A stretch of 64,000 nucleotides of DNA from Myrmaecium sp. VS I D KN 1 (lineage: Eukaryota; Ascomycota; Dothideomycetes; Valsariales; Valsariaceae), in NCBI GenBank assembly GCA_019775845.1, contig JADQAV010000035.1, positions 62,001 through 126,000 on the forward strand. The letters are read 5' to 3'. The translations under genes and the position numbers were made by a program. Below, piece by piece: positions 1 through 11,416 of this stretch (positions are counted from its first letter, which is position 1; the number at the start of each line of letters is the position of its first letter). The notes under the pieces are model-generated. The model was not told the origin of the DNA. It saw only the letters and a program-made list of their open reading frames with translations, and did not search any database.

Positions 1-259
1 TCGATTGCTATCCGCACTGTGGAGATCCTGAACGGCCAGGGTCCAACGGTTTTGTGATGTCCTCAGGCTCCTCCCTCTCCTCTACCTCCTCTCCTCTCCT
101 CCACCTCCTCTCTTCTCCTCCCCATCTCTCTTCTTGCACGTCTCCGTGAAGATCTTCTCACACCTCTTCTCACATTTCTTCTTCTACATCCTCATACACC
201 CTCTTCTTCCCCTTCTACTTCAACCTCCTCTTCCTCTCTCATTTATTGAACCCGCCACG

Positions 260-1729
260 ATGGTGGGACCGGCACAACCACCGGCCCATGTGCCTCCAAT
301 GGACAGCGAAACACTGGTACACATTCACTTTTCTGCCCTCATGTTGAGCCACGCGATGAACCTGACAGACGAAACAGGGAGCCTTGGCAGCTGCGATACA
401 AGTCGAACAGAAGTATGATTTCATCCATCCATCTGTCCAGCCCATCCGATTGATCCTCACCCTTCTCCTGCAGTTACGAGCCCACCGAGGTCCCCCTTGA
501 CCGCCCCGAGCGGCTCCGCTACATCATCTCCAACCTCGAAAAGCACCACCGAGAAGTGCGGTACGGTCGTGGCTGCCTGCCTCTTCAGCTCGTTCCATGC
601 ATCTCCGTCTGACAAACCATAAAGCAGCAACATCCTCAACCTCCCCGCACCGACCGCCGCCCCGCCGTCCTTTACCGCCCATCCTCTATCATCACGCCTA
701 CGCGCCAGCCTATGGGCCAAGCCACCGAAAGGCTCACCCTCCCTAGCCCGTCCTCTGCTCGGTGAACCCTCCCTGACACCTCACCAACCGCCATTTCGCA
801 CCACCAGAACGCCGCCCGAAGCGCTCCATGCCATCACTCGCGCCGCGCTCCTCACCCATTACACCGACTCCGCCAATATGCGCGAGGAAGAGCTCCGCAC
901 CACGCTGCGACGCTATGGCGTTGTACCTGAGCCTGCTCCCACCAAGGCTGATCCAGATGATCCAGAACGTGAGGCGGTCCCTCCTGCCCCCGAGCAAACC
1001 GAGCCCGGCCACACGGCCGAATCTACCATATCCAAACCACACCCCTCCACCAATGCAGAGGCAGCCTTGCCAGAACGCCCCCCATCGCCAGCTCACATCC
1101 CAAAACCAGCAGCACCAGCCACGCGCCGCTCAAGCATCACATCCGCCTCCGCCTCCCTACCCCCGCGACCCTCCCTACCCCCGCGACCCTCCCTACCCAC
1201 TTCCATCACCACATCAACCAGCAGCAACACAACCTCCCTCCCCCCACCCCACCCTTCCCTCCCCACCCGTCTGCCGTCTCCCAACTTGCCCGACCGCACT
1301 CCCGTCGCCCCCGCATCCCTCATCCACGTCCATCCCTCCCGCCTCGCGCAGATGGCCGAGGCGCAAACCGCTTCCGCTCACGTTCTCCCTGAGGGGGTGA
1401 GGATCGCTGGCGCTGCGTCTGCTGCGTCTGCGGCGGTAGAAGAGGGGGGGATACGTATCGCTGGTGCCGCGGCGGCGGCGGCGGCGGCTGCGGCTGCGGA
1501 GGGGGATGAGGAGGGTGTGGATGGGGGGATACGGATTGCGGGGGTGGCGATGGGAGATCGGGAGAGGGGAAGGAAGAGGAGGTGGGAGGGTGATGGGGGG
1601 GTGTTTAATGTTGCTGTTGCTGCTGATGATGGAGGGGAGGGAAAGCAAGGTGCGCGGCTTCAACAGCAGCAGCACCAGCACCAGCAACAGCAGGTCGATC
1701 GCGCGCGCGATCCGAGGTTGAGTCGGTAG
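260..1729 (+). CDS. Hypothetical Pro/Ala-rich protein, multi-exon, borders uncertain
   Basis: I do not recognise this gene. A long pyrimidine-rich leader (about 61-240) precedes an ATG in good context (CGCCACGATGG) at 260. The well-supported part is one open frame from about 626 to the TAG at 1727-1729. It contains a charged helix-like stretch near 850-930 (LLTHYTDSANMREEELRTTL), then a long Pro/Ser/Thr-rich segment. Three copies of a short [VI]RIAG[AV]A motif follow (about 1396, 1450, 1530), with a polyalanine run between the second and third, then a Gln/His run and the C-terminus RARDPRLSR. An intron with good signals appears to lie at 413-473 and another at about 582-627. The exon between them reads well only in a frame (YEPTEVPLDRPERL) that does not join in phase with the first exon. 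The true N-terminal structure is therefore unresolved. The last exon is the safe part. Confidence 0.45.
1444..1503 (+). repeat. GCG/GCT-rich trinucleotide tract encoding polyalanine
   Basis: A run of GCG, GCC and GCT codons inside the last exon of the hypothetical gene gives about a dozen consecutive alanines between two IRIAG motifs. Such tracts vary in length between strains. Confidence 0.7.
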
Positions 1730-2434
1730 TTTGTGAGGAGGCTGTGGTGTGTATGTGTATGTGTCTGTCCGGTCGAGGTGAGACGGAAGGATTGGAGAGT
1801 AAGTGATACGAAATGCCGGCGGTGTGGAGGGGGATGATGTGAAAGAAGTTATCTCCGCTGTTTCGCTCCCTGTGTTCTGAGTACGTACAGTAGTAGATTT
1901 GAGGATTCGGGACGGTGGACTTGCTCATAACAGCATACTACAGCATGACGACTGATGAGTTATGAGGCTTCTGGCGATAGTTGCATATGTATGTCGCAAA
2001 CGAAATACATTCAGTTGAATATAAAATTCATTCCTCTCCTTGCCTCCCCATCCGTTCTTCTTTTCCTTTACCTTACCTCGGCGTGTTTCGTTATAGATGG
2101 ATAGATGGATGGATGAACGGATCGTATGTACAGCATGTACTTCCTATATATTCACCCTAAAAAAACCCTCTCGCCTCCCTCCACTCCCATATTGACCCCG
2201 ATGTGATAAAGAAAAGCAAAGCAAGCGATGAAGACGTTTTGATCAACCTTACTCCCTGTCTCTTATGGTCCCCCGGGAGGCTCGTCAGAACAGACAAACA
2301 GACAAACGTACACATTCCCATCTTTGACACATGCCAGAGCGAAAGCAGCAGCGAAAAAAAAGCGATTAAAGATGATAATTGGAGCGAGAAAGGGAAAGAA
2401 GGAGAAAACACCACTCGACCAGCCATAGTTCATC
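1730..2434. other. Convergent intergenic region
   Basis: This is the 3' flank of both neighbours, which converge here. It holds a short GATG/GATA microsatellite near 2094-2117 and A-rich stretches. I see no gene in it. Confidence 0.6.
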
Positions 2435-5400
2435 TCAATCCCAACCCCCCGGCCTCCCAAGCCCAAACAGCCCCGCCGTCGCCGAAGCCGAAGTCGCCGA
2501 CGCCGACGACGACGAAGCCGACGACGAAGCACCACCCCCAGCACCAGCACCACCCCCAGCACCTCCACCAGCAGCACCACCACCCGCCTCACCCCCCGCA
2601 CCCCCACCACTCCCAGCCCGTCCGTCCAGCACATCCCTCAACTGCTCCAGCACGCCCTTGGCGCGCTCCCGCACATCCAGATCGGCATCGTCGCGCGCGC
2701 GACGAACGCGGTCCTCGACGCCGAGGCGGCGGAGCGCGAGGCAGCGGCGGCGCGCCGCCGCCGCGTCGGCCGTGTCGTCGGTCCAGCTGAGGTTGTGGGC
2801 GAGCCAGGTGCAGGCGACGCGGATCGGGGCGGCCGGGTGGCCGAACAGGGGGAGGAGGTGGGGCCGGAGCAAGGTGGGGTGGGCGAGGAGCGCGGCCCGT
2901 TGCGCCGGGGACCCGTTGGCGATGTGCACGAGCAGGAAGATGGTGGAGAGGAGGATTTCCGGGGGTTGGTGGCGGCCTTGGCGGCTCGCGGGCCATTCGG
3001 CGTTGGTGGCGGGGGGTGTGGTGGTGAAGGTTAAGGTGCGGGGAGGACTGTGGGCGGATGGGGAGTCTGTTGGTCGCAGCTTCTGCTCGAGCAGACTGAA
3101 GAAGCGGTCCCGACCGAAGGCGTCGAGCAGCTTGTCGATCATCTCGACCGAGTTGTGGGTGTCGCTGATAATATTGCGGAGGAAGTCGAGGGCCTGCTCC
3201 TGGATCCGGAGCTCGTCTCGCGCCGCCACCAGCCGCGGGTCCAGCTCGGCCGCCTTGATCGACCGGAGCCGTGCGCGCGTGTACGCCGCCGTCGACTGGG
3301 GCGGGCCCGGGCGCGCAAGCGTCGGCTGGAGAGGCGTCTGCCGGAGGCTGCTAATGATACCAACCATGCCGTGCCCGTCATCCTCGTCCTCCGAGCCGGA
3401 CGAGGCGTCAATGTCCATGCTGGGCTCGTCGTGGTTGAGCAGGTCGACCTGTTCGCCGGCGGCGTTGGGCGTGCCCATTCCGATCGGGGTGGGGATGTGC
3501 GACTGCGTCCGCGAGTCCGAGGCGTCCGGGTGCCGGCCTTGGATGACTTGCCAGAGCCAGCCGGTCCCCAGCAGGTTGAGGCATTGCTCCTTGAGGCTCA
3601 CCGGCGCCTGCAGCACGAGATGCTTCAGCGCCCACATGGCGTTGTACCGCATCTCATCGTTGGCCGAGTGAGCAGCCGCGCACAGCCGTGGCAGCGTGTC
3701 GTCGGCTAAGAGCTCCTATTTCTGTCAGCACCCGATATCATCACATCACAAAGAAAGGGAAACGGAAGGGTTTACACTTACATCGCGCAGTGGACTGAAA
3801 TGCAATACCAAATTACTCGTAACCTCAATCGCCGCGTTCTGCACCGCCGGATTGGGATGCTTCAGCAGCCGGTGAATCGGCTTGCCCACATTGTAGTCAA
3901 TCATGCTCGTCCGCAGCATGCCCACCGAACGCGACATCGACCGGACCGCCCGACATCCAGCCACCAGCACCGACACCGGCGTCTCCGCCTCAAACGTCTG
4001 CTCCTCCTTGCCATCGCTGATCTGGATCCGGACCTTGGGATCCAACGCCTCCGTCATCGACGCCACCGCCCCGTCCCCAATCACCACCCGCCGCACCTCG
4101 TCGTTGCGGTCCGCGATCGCGGCCAGGCCGTGCAGCGCCGCCTTCCGCACCCGGAGCACGTGGATGATGTAGTCGGCGTAGGCCATGCGGCCCATCGTCG
4201 CCGAGGCCGCGTCCGCCGGCGGGGCCCGAGGATCCCACGGCTCCGGATCCCCGCCCCGGTTCGGCGTCCACATCGGCTTGACCGACGTCTGGATCCGATC
4301 GAACGTCTTCTTCAGTATCTGGCAGAGCCGTCGGACGGCCTGGGCATCCCGGGCCGCGTCCTGCACCATCCGCGCGCCTTCCATGAACGAGGCCAGGATG
4401 TCCGGAACCCGTTCGAGGACGGCGCGCTTCTGCGAAAGCTCCTGCGCCGAGTGCCGGGCCGGGCCGCCGCCACCGCCGCTGTTGCTGTTGCTATTGCTGC
4501 TGCTCTTACCCTTATGCTCCGTCGCCGCCTCGTTCATCATGCGGGAGAGGACGGGCACGACGAGCATGGCGTACACGCGCTCGCGGTTCGCGGCCAGCTC
4601 GTCCGGCGCCCACGCCTCGCTGTACTTCTTCAGCAGCGCCAGCAGCGCGAACGCCCCGAGCGCGACGTAGACGTCGGGATCCCGGCGGCCGAGGTCGATA
4701 AGCCAGACGTACAGCGGCGTCTCGAACTCCTCCCCCGTGATCTGCCGCGACGACGGCGCCGGCCACGGCTCGCCGAAGCCCGTGAGCCCCTGCAGCGGCG
4801 AGAGCGCGGGGAACGCCTGGGAGATCTTCGATTCCTGCTTGCTCTGCACCGCCTGCAACCGGGGGAGCAGGGTCGAGAACGGCGAGGGCGGCTCCGGCTC
4901 CGGCGCCGGCGGTTGCGCCGTCGAGAACGTCTCTAGCAGCGAGGTCCGCGACTCCGGCGGCGCGTTGTGCGTCCTGCTAATCGGAAAGACGGCCAGGACG
5001 TGCGGGGAGTAGAGCAGCCGCGCGGTTCGGTAGCACGACTCCCCGATGACGGCGGCGATAGCTTCCAGGATATCAGCCAGGCTCGACGCCGCCGTGTATC
5101 GCGGCTCCGAGGGGAGCTCCGAGCGCCGCGGCAGGAAGCCCCGCGCGGCCGCCACGCCCGCCAGTCGGCTACCCAGCAGGTCCAGCACGCCGGCCTTGAA
5201 CAGCACGACGCGATGCGGTTCCGTCTGGCAGGTCTTGGAGATGAGCCGAGCGGTCAGCCGGACGGCGTCCTGCGCCGGTCGCGCGCGCGAGCCGTCCGCC
5301 AGGATCGCCGCCAGATTCGCGACCACGGCACGCTCGTGGATGTGCGCCGCCAGCCGGGCTGAGGCCTCGGAGAAGTCCCGCTCCAGCGCCTCGATGTCGC

Positions 5401-5936
5401 AGCTGTCCGCGATCGCGATGAGGGCCTGGAGCGCGGCGACGGTGAGCCGTAGCCGTCCGGACGAGGACGATGTATCGGCCGGTCGTACGTACTGTAACAG
5501 TCGGGGCACCACACCGCCGTGGATGAGCGGCGGCACGAAAGTCGATCCACCTGCGTCGGTGAAGCACAATTAGCGCTACAATGAGAGAGACAGAAGCAGG
5601 CAGTCACCGCTCACCTAATCCCAAGCTGCCCACCACAATGAGCGCCTGTAGCTGGACCTCCTCCCTCAAATGGCGTTGACCATCGTCCCCTCTCCCCTCC
5701 GGCCTCTGCACCGCCACCCCTCCCTCTCCTCTCTCCGGAGCGCCGTCGTCCCGAGTCCCCTCTAAGATGCGCACTAGCGCCGTCACGATCCCGTTTCGGA
5801 CGAGGGCGACCTTGCGCTGGGCGTGCCCAATGCACTCGTGCTTGATGCGGAGGAGGGCGTCGAGTTGGGCGGGGAGCGGGGTGGCGGGATCCCGCAACGC
5901 GGCCAGGGCGGCGGGCGACTGCGAGTGTCCCATCAT
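2435..5936 (-). CDS. gid5: GID ubiquitin ligase armadillo subunit (Gid5/Vid28/ARMC8-like)
   Basis: The exons are 5936-5615, 5550-3782 and 3715-2435, giving 1,123 residues. Introns of 64 and 66 nt have clean GT-AG ends and keep the frame across both joins. The ATG at 5936 is the first in frame and is followed at once by a second. The protein is built of helical armadillo-type repeats, for example HPNPAVQNAAIEVTSNLVLH and NDEMRYNAMWALKHLV. An acidic Ser-rich linker (about 797-811) interrupts them before a block with EQALDFLRNIISDTHN that is typical of ARMC8/Vid28. In yeast Gid5 is the scaffold that places the substrate receptor on the GID E3 ligase, which degrades gluconeogenic enzymes when glucose returns. 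The last 60 or so residues are Gly/Ala/Ser low complexity. It is longer than yeast Vid28, mostly through linkers and this tail. Identification rests on repeat pattern and recall of the family. Confidence 0.75.
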
Positions 5937-7407
5937 TGGAGGTGGGTGCGTTGTGATGTGCGGAGTGGGATCTCGATGTGTGAATGTGATTGTGGACTCG
6001 AGTGTGAATGTGGATGTAGATGCGCGAAGGCGTATCAACCAGCGGTGGTGATGTGCCCGTGGCAGGATCGGAAGTCGGACTCCGTTGAATCCGTCTGTTT
6101 AGACTTCTCGGCGCCTTTACAATGACGGCTGATCACGGCTTCCCTCCTCTACTTTACGATGTACAACCTGCCGGATCATACGGCGATGCGCCTGATGTAT
6201 CCGTTTGTGCTTGCGCGCGAGTGGCTCGAGGTCGGTTGGCGGTGACGGATGGGGGCAGAGCGAGACGCAGAAGCGTGAGAGGTGTGCTTGACTCTAGACT
6301 CGACGGATCTTTGGTGACGTGAGTCAGGTACCTAGATCACTACTGTGAATGATTGCTGTCCAGCGCACCAGCTGCCTTTCGCAGAGCGACAAGACCTGAG
6401 CTTCCCCGACTCGGTAAGTCGGAAGGTAGGGAGGGAGGCAGGTAGCTCGATCTGCGCTGCGGCCGCCGCAAGGGGAGAAAGAGAATGGATGAGAACGTGG
6501 GAGGCAACAATCCAGTATGCTTCAGTTTTCGTAGGTGGAGAAGAAGGAAGAAGGAAAAAGGAGGGGAAAGATTGAATGGGTTGTGTTGCGGCGCCCACCT
6601 CTGCCCGATGACGACGAGCGGTCGAGGGAAAGCGGAGCGGGAAGGGAGGGAGGGATGGAGGGTGAGGTGTCGGGTCGCGTCGGCGATGGATCGGCGATGA
6701 CGCGGGGGGTCTGAGGATGTAAGAGATTGAGCGGGCGGGGACCGGGGGAAGTCCGGGGTGTCTGGGGTAGGACATGAAAGAGTATAGCAAGTGATTGCAT
6801 CCATTCATTGAATTTCGTTATCATGCTGATGCCGTCCCAATATGATCAGAAAGAAGAAAGTAATCGATCAGACGCCTTCATTTCCCTTCATCCCGTCTCA
6901 TTTCATTCATGGTCGCTCATCAATTCATCACGCATTTTCAACCCATCCCTCCTCCGGTGGAAGCCTGCCTTTCTCAATCATCATGCCATGCATTACCCCT
7001 TCCTCTTCCTTTCTCCCTGAGCCATCTCTCGATAGTTCAGTCAGCATGCTGCGCGAAAGCGCCCGCCCCCCAACCAAACAATCGTCCAAAGAGAAAAGAG
7101 AGAAATGAAAAAGGAGGGAGAGAGAGGCAGAGACAGACAGACAGAAAGGGAAGGACGGAGAGTCCGGGCCTTGAGCTTCAGAAAAGAAAAAGGAAACAAA
7201 AGAAAGAAAAAGCACAAGGCAAGCCTCTCCCTTGAATCCAATCACACAAGAAGAGAGGAAGACGGAGACGGAGGAGAAAAGTGTGCACAGGTATCCCACG
7301 CTAAAAGCCAAAGCCCCAAGTCTCAACCAACCATCCTACCCTCCCCCAAAAGCGAGGTAGTCCAAGGCGAGGGNNCCCCCCCCCCCCCCCCCCCCCCCCA
7401 AAAACAA
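5937..7407. other. Intergenic region upstream of gid5, with sequence gap
   Basis: This region carries the gid5 promoter and leader and the 3' flank of the next minus-strand gene. It is rich in A/G and C/T low complexity. Open frames here are short and compositionally biased. It holds an undetermined NN followed by a C homopolymer, listed separately. I see no gene. Confidence 0.6.
7374..7399. repeat. Assembly ambiguity: NN plus C(24) homopolymer
   Basis: Two N bases are followed by 24 consecutive C residues, then AAAAACAATC. This is either a true homopolymer that the sequencing could not span or a scaffold join. It lies 8 bases beyond the stop codon of the next gene on the minus strand, so it does not affect that protein. 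Confidence 0.95.
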
Positions 7408-10194
7408 TCACACGTCCATCTCCTCCATCTCGACCTCCCCCCGGCGACCACCCTGGGTAAAGAGCACGACGGAGACGCCGGCGGCGTACGCCTCCCGGAT
7501 CGCGCACGCCGCGCACGTCCGCCCTTCCTGCGCCACCACCGCGCTCAGCCCCCATTGCGCGCACCACGCCCGCGCCAGCACCTCGTTGTCGCTCACCCCG
7601 CCCGCCTCGATCACCAGCACGTCCTGGATCGGCGGCGGCGGAGGGGAAGGAGGAGGAGGCGGCGACGGCGGCGCCGGCGGGGCCGACAGGGAAGGGGGGA
7701 TGGGTGGGGATGGTCCGCGAAGGGCGGTGAGCGCGGCGGGTGGGGAGGGCGTCCTGCTGCGGTGCTGGTGGTAATGACGGTGACGATGTGGTGGGGATGG
7801 GGGCGCCGGGGGCAGCGCTGGTGGAGGGTGCCGTCGTAGCAGTTGCCGGGAACGTTGGGCCCAGTCGGTGATGAGGACCAGACCCGCGTCGACTTTGATG
7901 GGGGTGTAGCGGTAGTCGTTGAATAAAACTGGAGAAGAAGAGAAGATGTTAGTGACAGGGCAGCGCGAGTGCGTGTGGCTAAGAGGTCACTCACCATGCG
8001 GCCCTCGAATGCAGGGGTAGGCGGCGATGAAGTCGACGTCGTATGTGAGCCGCATCGGCCAGCTTTCACCGCCGCAGGCAAACTGAATCGCGACGTCGAA
8101 CAACAGCGGTGCGCCGTCGCCCATCGCCCGCCGCGAGCTCTTGGGTTGCTCGCGCGCGGGCTGGAAGCTCAGCTTCTCGATGCGGATCTCGTCCGTGGCG
8201 TCGCTGAGGTCCAGCTCGACCAGCTGGTAGTCCTGGAGAGGATACGCGTGGGTCTCGGGCCCCAGCGGCTCCGTCCGGATGCGCATGGAGTCGACGTCCT
8301 CCGCCACCAGGCCCGGTTCCGGCGACGGCAGCTGGCGAACCCGGACGCATTCGGTGCGCTTCAGATCTGGGGTGTAGGCGCACGGTCCGATCCAGCCGCC
8401 GATCTGGTTCACGCCGCGGGCACAGCCGAGGACCTTTCCGACGATGCACTGCCAGGACCAGTAGGTGCTGTTCCGGTACTGGAAACCGGACTCGGGGTGC
8501 ATGTGGGTGAGGTATTTGAGGGCATCGCCAGAATCCCGGTCGCAATCGATCACGGAGTTCATCACCAGCCAGGGCAGTGTCTGGCCGGGGAGGATCACGC
8601 CGGTGAACCAGGACATGGCATCCGCCGAACGATCCTCCACCGGCTTCTCCTTGCGGTCCTTCTCGTCCAGCACGTACGCCAGCTCGTCCAAATTGGGCCA
8701 CTTGAGCGCGGTCGCGAAGGCGAGGAGGGCCTCTTTCTGCCTCTTCTTGCTCCGGAGGTTGAAACGGAACGTGCTTTCCTTGGACGTGGCGCTGGACTTC
8801 TCGATGGACATGTTCTCGAGCCAGCGCTGCGCGAGCGCCAGATCCCAGGCGACCTTGGGCGGCAGCTGCTTGATCAGTTTCTTGATCGCTTTCTCCGTGT
8901 GGTCCCGGGAGTGGATGCGGAAATAGAGCTCGACGGAGAGCAGAAGTTGATGGAAGAACAGCTGCTTCTTCACAGGATCGCTGCTCTCGAAGAACTTAGC
9001 CACGACCTGGTTCTTAGGCTGGCTGAAGTCGATCCAGTCGGCGTTCGTCAGCACCGTGATCAGATCGATGATCTGCATCTCCAATCCAAAGTGGGGATCC
9101 GTGTGCCGGTCCGGATCCTCGATCAGGGTGCTGTACAGCGAGCGGTAGAGCTCGTCGGGATCCTAGAAGAGACCAAACAGGGGTTCAAACGGTTAGAATA
9201 TAGTCCGCGCGCGGGGGGAAATCGATGAAGGAGCAACGGGAGGATCACGAACATCTTCTTCGAGCCCGCCGGTCTCGAGGTCTCTCAGCCGCTCCAGAAT
9301 CCCTAATAGCTTGATCTTCCTCGGCCGGACCTTGGATCCGAACTGGGTGGGGATCTGGGTGGTGCCGAACTTGCTGACGTAGTAGGTGAGCGTGGTCGTG
9401 CCGGGCGTCCGGCCGAAGCAGTAGGCCATCGACGGCTGCTCGAGCGAGAGCCAGGGGAAGGCGCTGTCGTCGGGTCCGGCGGTCAAGGTCAAGGAGACGT
9501 GGCTGAAGGCGTCGCGCGGGAAGGGGGCGCGGTCGGTCCGGGCCATGTGCGCCGACTCCATGACGGCGAAGAACCGCTGGTCGCCGGGCCGCCCGTGCGA
9601 CAGTTTCTCACAGTATCCTCTGAAGATGTTGGCGCCATCGCAGATCAGGTCCTCGGCCTCGGCGGGGTCCAGACGCTCGTCGGGATCGTATCCGCGCGGC
9701 GGCCACCGCCTCTTCTCGTTCCTCGGTTGCCGCAGCTCCACAGCGGTCGGCTGTGTGTAGGATGCGCTCCGTGACTGGGGGCCGGGACGGAGAGGGAGGA
9801 CGGCGGGGAAGTTGGGTTCGTCACGGCCGCCGGCGGAGGAGGGGCGCGAGCGCGAGCTCTCCGGACGCCGCTCGACGCGGGACCGAACGACGACCGGGGT
9901 GGTGCGAGTAGCGCGAGCGGGACCTGGGCGGTCGTAGACGGCGGGGATGGCGGTGCCGACGTTGTCGACGGAGCGATCGGGGCGTGGCGGCGTCCGGCCG
10001 AGCGGGGGAGACTGGGGGAGGTAGACGTGTACCGGGCTGGCATGGTACGGAGGAGGCGTGGTGCGGACGGCCCGGCGCGACTCGTACGGTCTTGACGTGC
10101 TCTCCCACCGGCCAATGTCACTGTTCATGTCTGTTGCATCGCGATTGGCCAGATGTCGATCCGGTGCCGGCGGGTGAGGCCTTCTGCGATCCAT
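7408..10194 (-). CDS. Uncharacterised fungal protein, 876 residues
   Basis: I do not recognise a named family. The exons are 10194-9253, 9162-7995 and 7928-7408. The start is the ATG at 10194; the frame stays open upstream but only from a GTG. The first donor is GTTCGT, which is weak but is the only one that keeps phase. Residues 1 to about 190 are Pro/Arg/Ser-rich and probably disordered. Residues about 200-730 look globular, with no signal peptide or membrane span; recognisable patches are NADWIDFSQPKNQVVAKFF, VILPGQTLPWLVMNSVID and RNSTYWSWQCIVGKVLGCARG. After about residue 735 comes a 70-residue proline-rich linker. A compact C-terminal segment follows (DVLVIEAGGVSDNEVLARAW, then RTCAACAIREAYAAGVSVV) with a C-x2-C pair. 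The Trp/Cys-rich core and sharply separated C-terminal module suggest a conserved two-domain protein, but the function is unknown. Confidence 0.7.
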
Positions 10195-11416
10195 CAGTGA
10201 CCGAGACAGGCGTGGTGGGAGGGACGGGGAAGGTGTACGGTGGCGCGGGACGGAATCAACAAGGAGCGGGGAAGAAGGTGGAGAGAGCTGAAAGAGCTGA
10301 AGGGTGGAGAATGGTGAAGTGGGCGGCAGAGGAGGATGGGTCGGCAGGCGTCCCAAGCCCGCAGCCGTGGGGTCGGCGCCGAGGAAGCGGAAGCGGAGTG
10401 GATGCGATGCAGGAAGAAGAAACGCGGAGGCACGGATATTCACGGTGGGTACGGTAAGAAGAAGGACGTAGTACAGGACGGTAACGCCAGCAGCAGTGGA
10501 ACGAACGGACGGACGGTCATCGTCCGATATTACCTACTAGTACCCGCGAGTCGGAGGAGAAGGAGAAGGAGGTAGCCGCGGCGGCGGCGGGAGATGGCGG
10601 TGATCAGGCTGTGGATGGACGGAACGGGATGGGATGGGATGAGATGGCAAGGAGGAAGAGCGGATAATGAGTGACCAAGAACCTACCTAGTACTCTAAGG
10701 TATCTATCATAACCTACAACTCCCTCACATACCACATACCTCACTCCCCTGCAATCACGAAGGACCTCTCAAGCGCAAAGAGGTCCCGTCTATCTATCCA
10801 TCCATCTACAGTACGGATATCTGTCCGTATCCCCGCCCTACGGAGTACCTTACCACCCATTGGTCCAACACAGCAACCAGCACATCACGATGCCTCCATC
10901 TCATCACCTTGTCAGGGCAGCACCAAGTGTCTATCTCAATCAACCAGTCATCCCAATCATTCACACAGTCCAATCTGTACCAAAGTGTTCAACTCAGGGG
11001 ACAACACAAAGTTGAGTTTCAATAATCTCTCTCTCTAAGCCAAGAAAAAAAGAGAAGAAAAGGAAAAAAAAAGAAGGAAGGACAACGCCCCGATGGAAAC
11101 AGCCCCGATCATACAAAGATTTCCCGGCCCCCTTCTTCCCTTCCCGTTCACACACCCCCCTCCAGTAATCCCCATTCAAAACACAAATACAACCCAATAC
11201 GAACCTTTTCCCCCAGCAAGGGGGTACCCGAAGAGCAGTCGAAGAGTAGTAGTAGAAGAAGAAGTAGACAATAAAAAAAACCACACAAAACGCCGAGCCA
11301 CACCGCTCTGCCCTCTCGCGCTTCCTCACTCTCCTTCGTCTTCTACTTCGTCTTCCTTCCCTCTTACTGTCATTGAACCCCAATTAAAACGCCTCTGCCC
11401 CCCACACACACATCCA
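10195..11416. other. Intergenic region between two minus-strand genes
   Basis: This holds the 5' region of the 876-residue protein gene and the 3' flank of the cyclin gene. It has CT- and GA-rich tracts and no supported gene. Confidence 0.6.

Noticed and set aside
1-57. Possible C-terminal tail of a plus-strand gene entering from the left (ending at TGA 55-57)
   Set aside because: Eighteen protein-like codons are too few to support a call; the minus strand is also open here.
7105-7839. Long plus-strand frame across the poly-C gap
   Set aside because: It crosses undetermined bases, is low complexity, and its right half is antisense to the well-supported 876-residue protein gene.
8000-9228. 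419-residue plus-strand open frame
   Set aside because: It is the antisense shadow of the minus-strand uncharacterised gene, whose frame continues through two intron joins.
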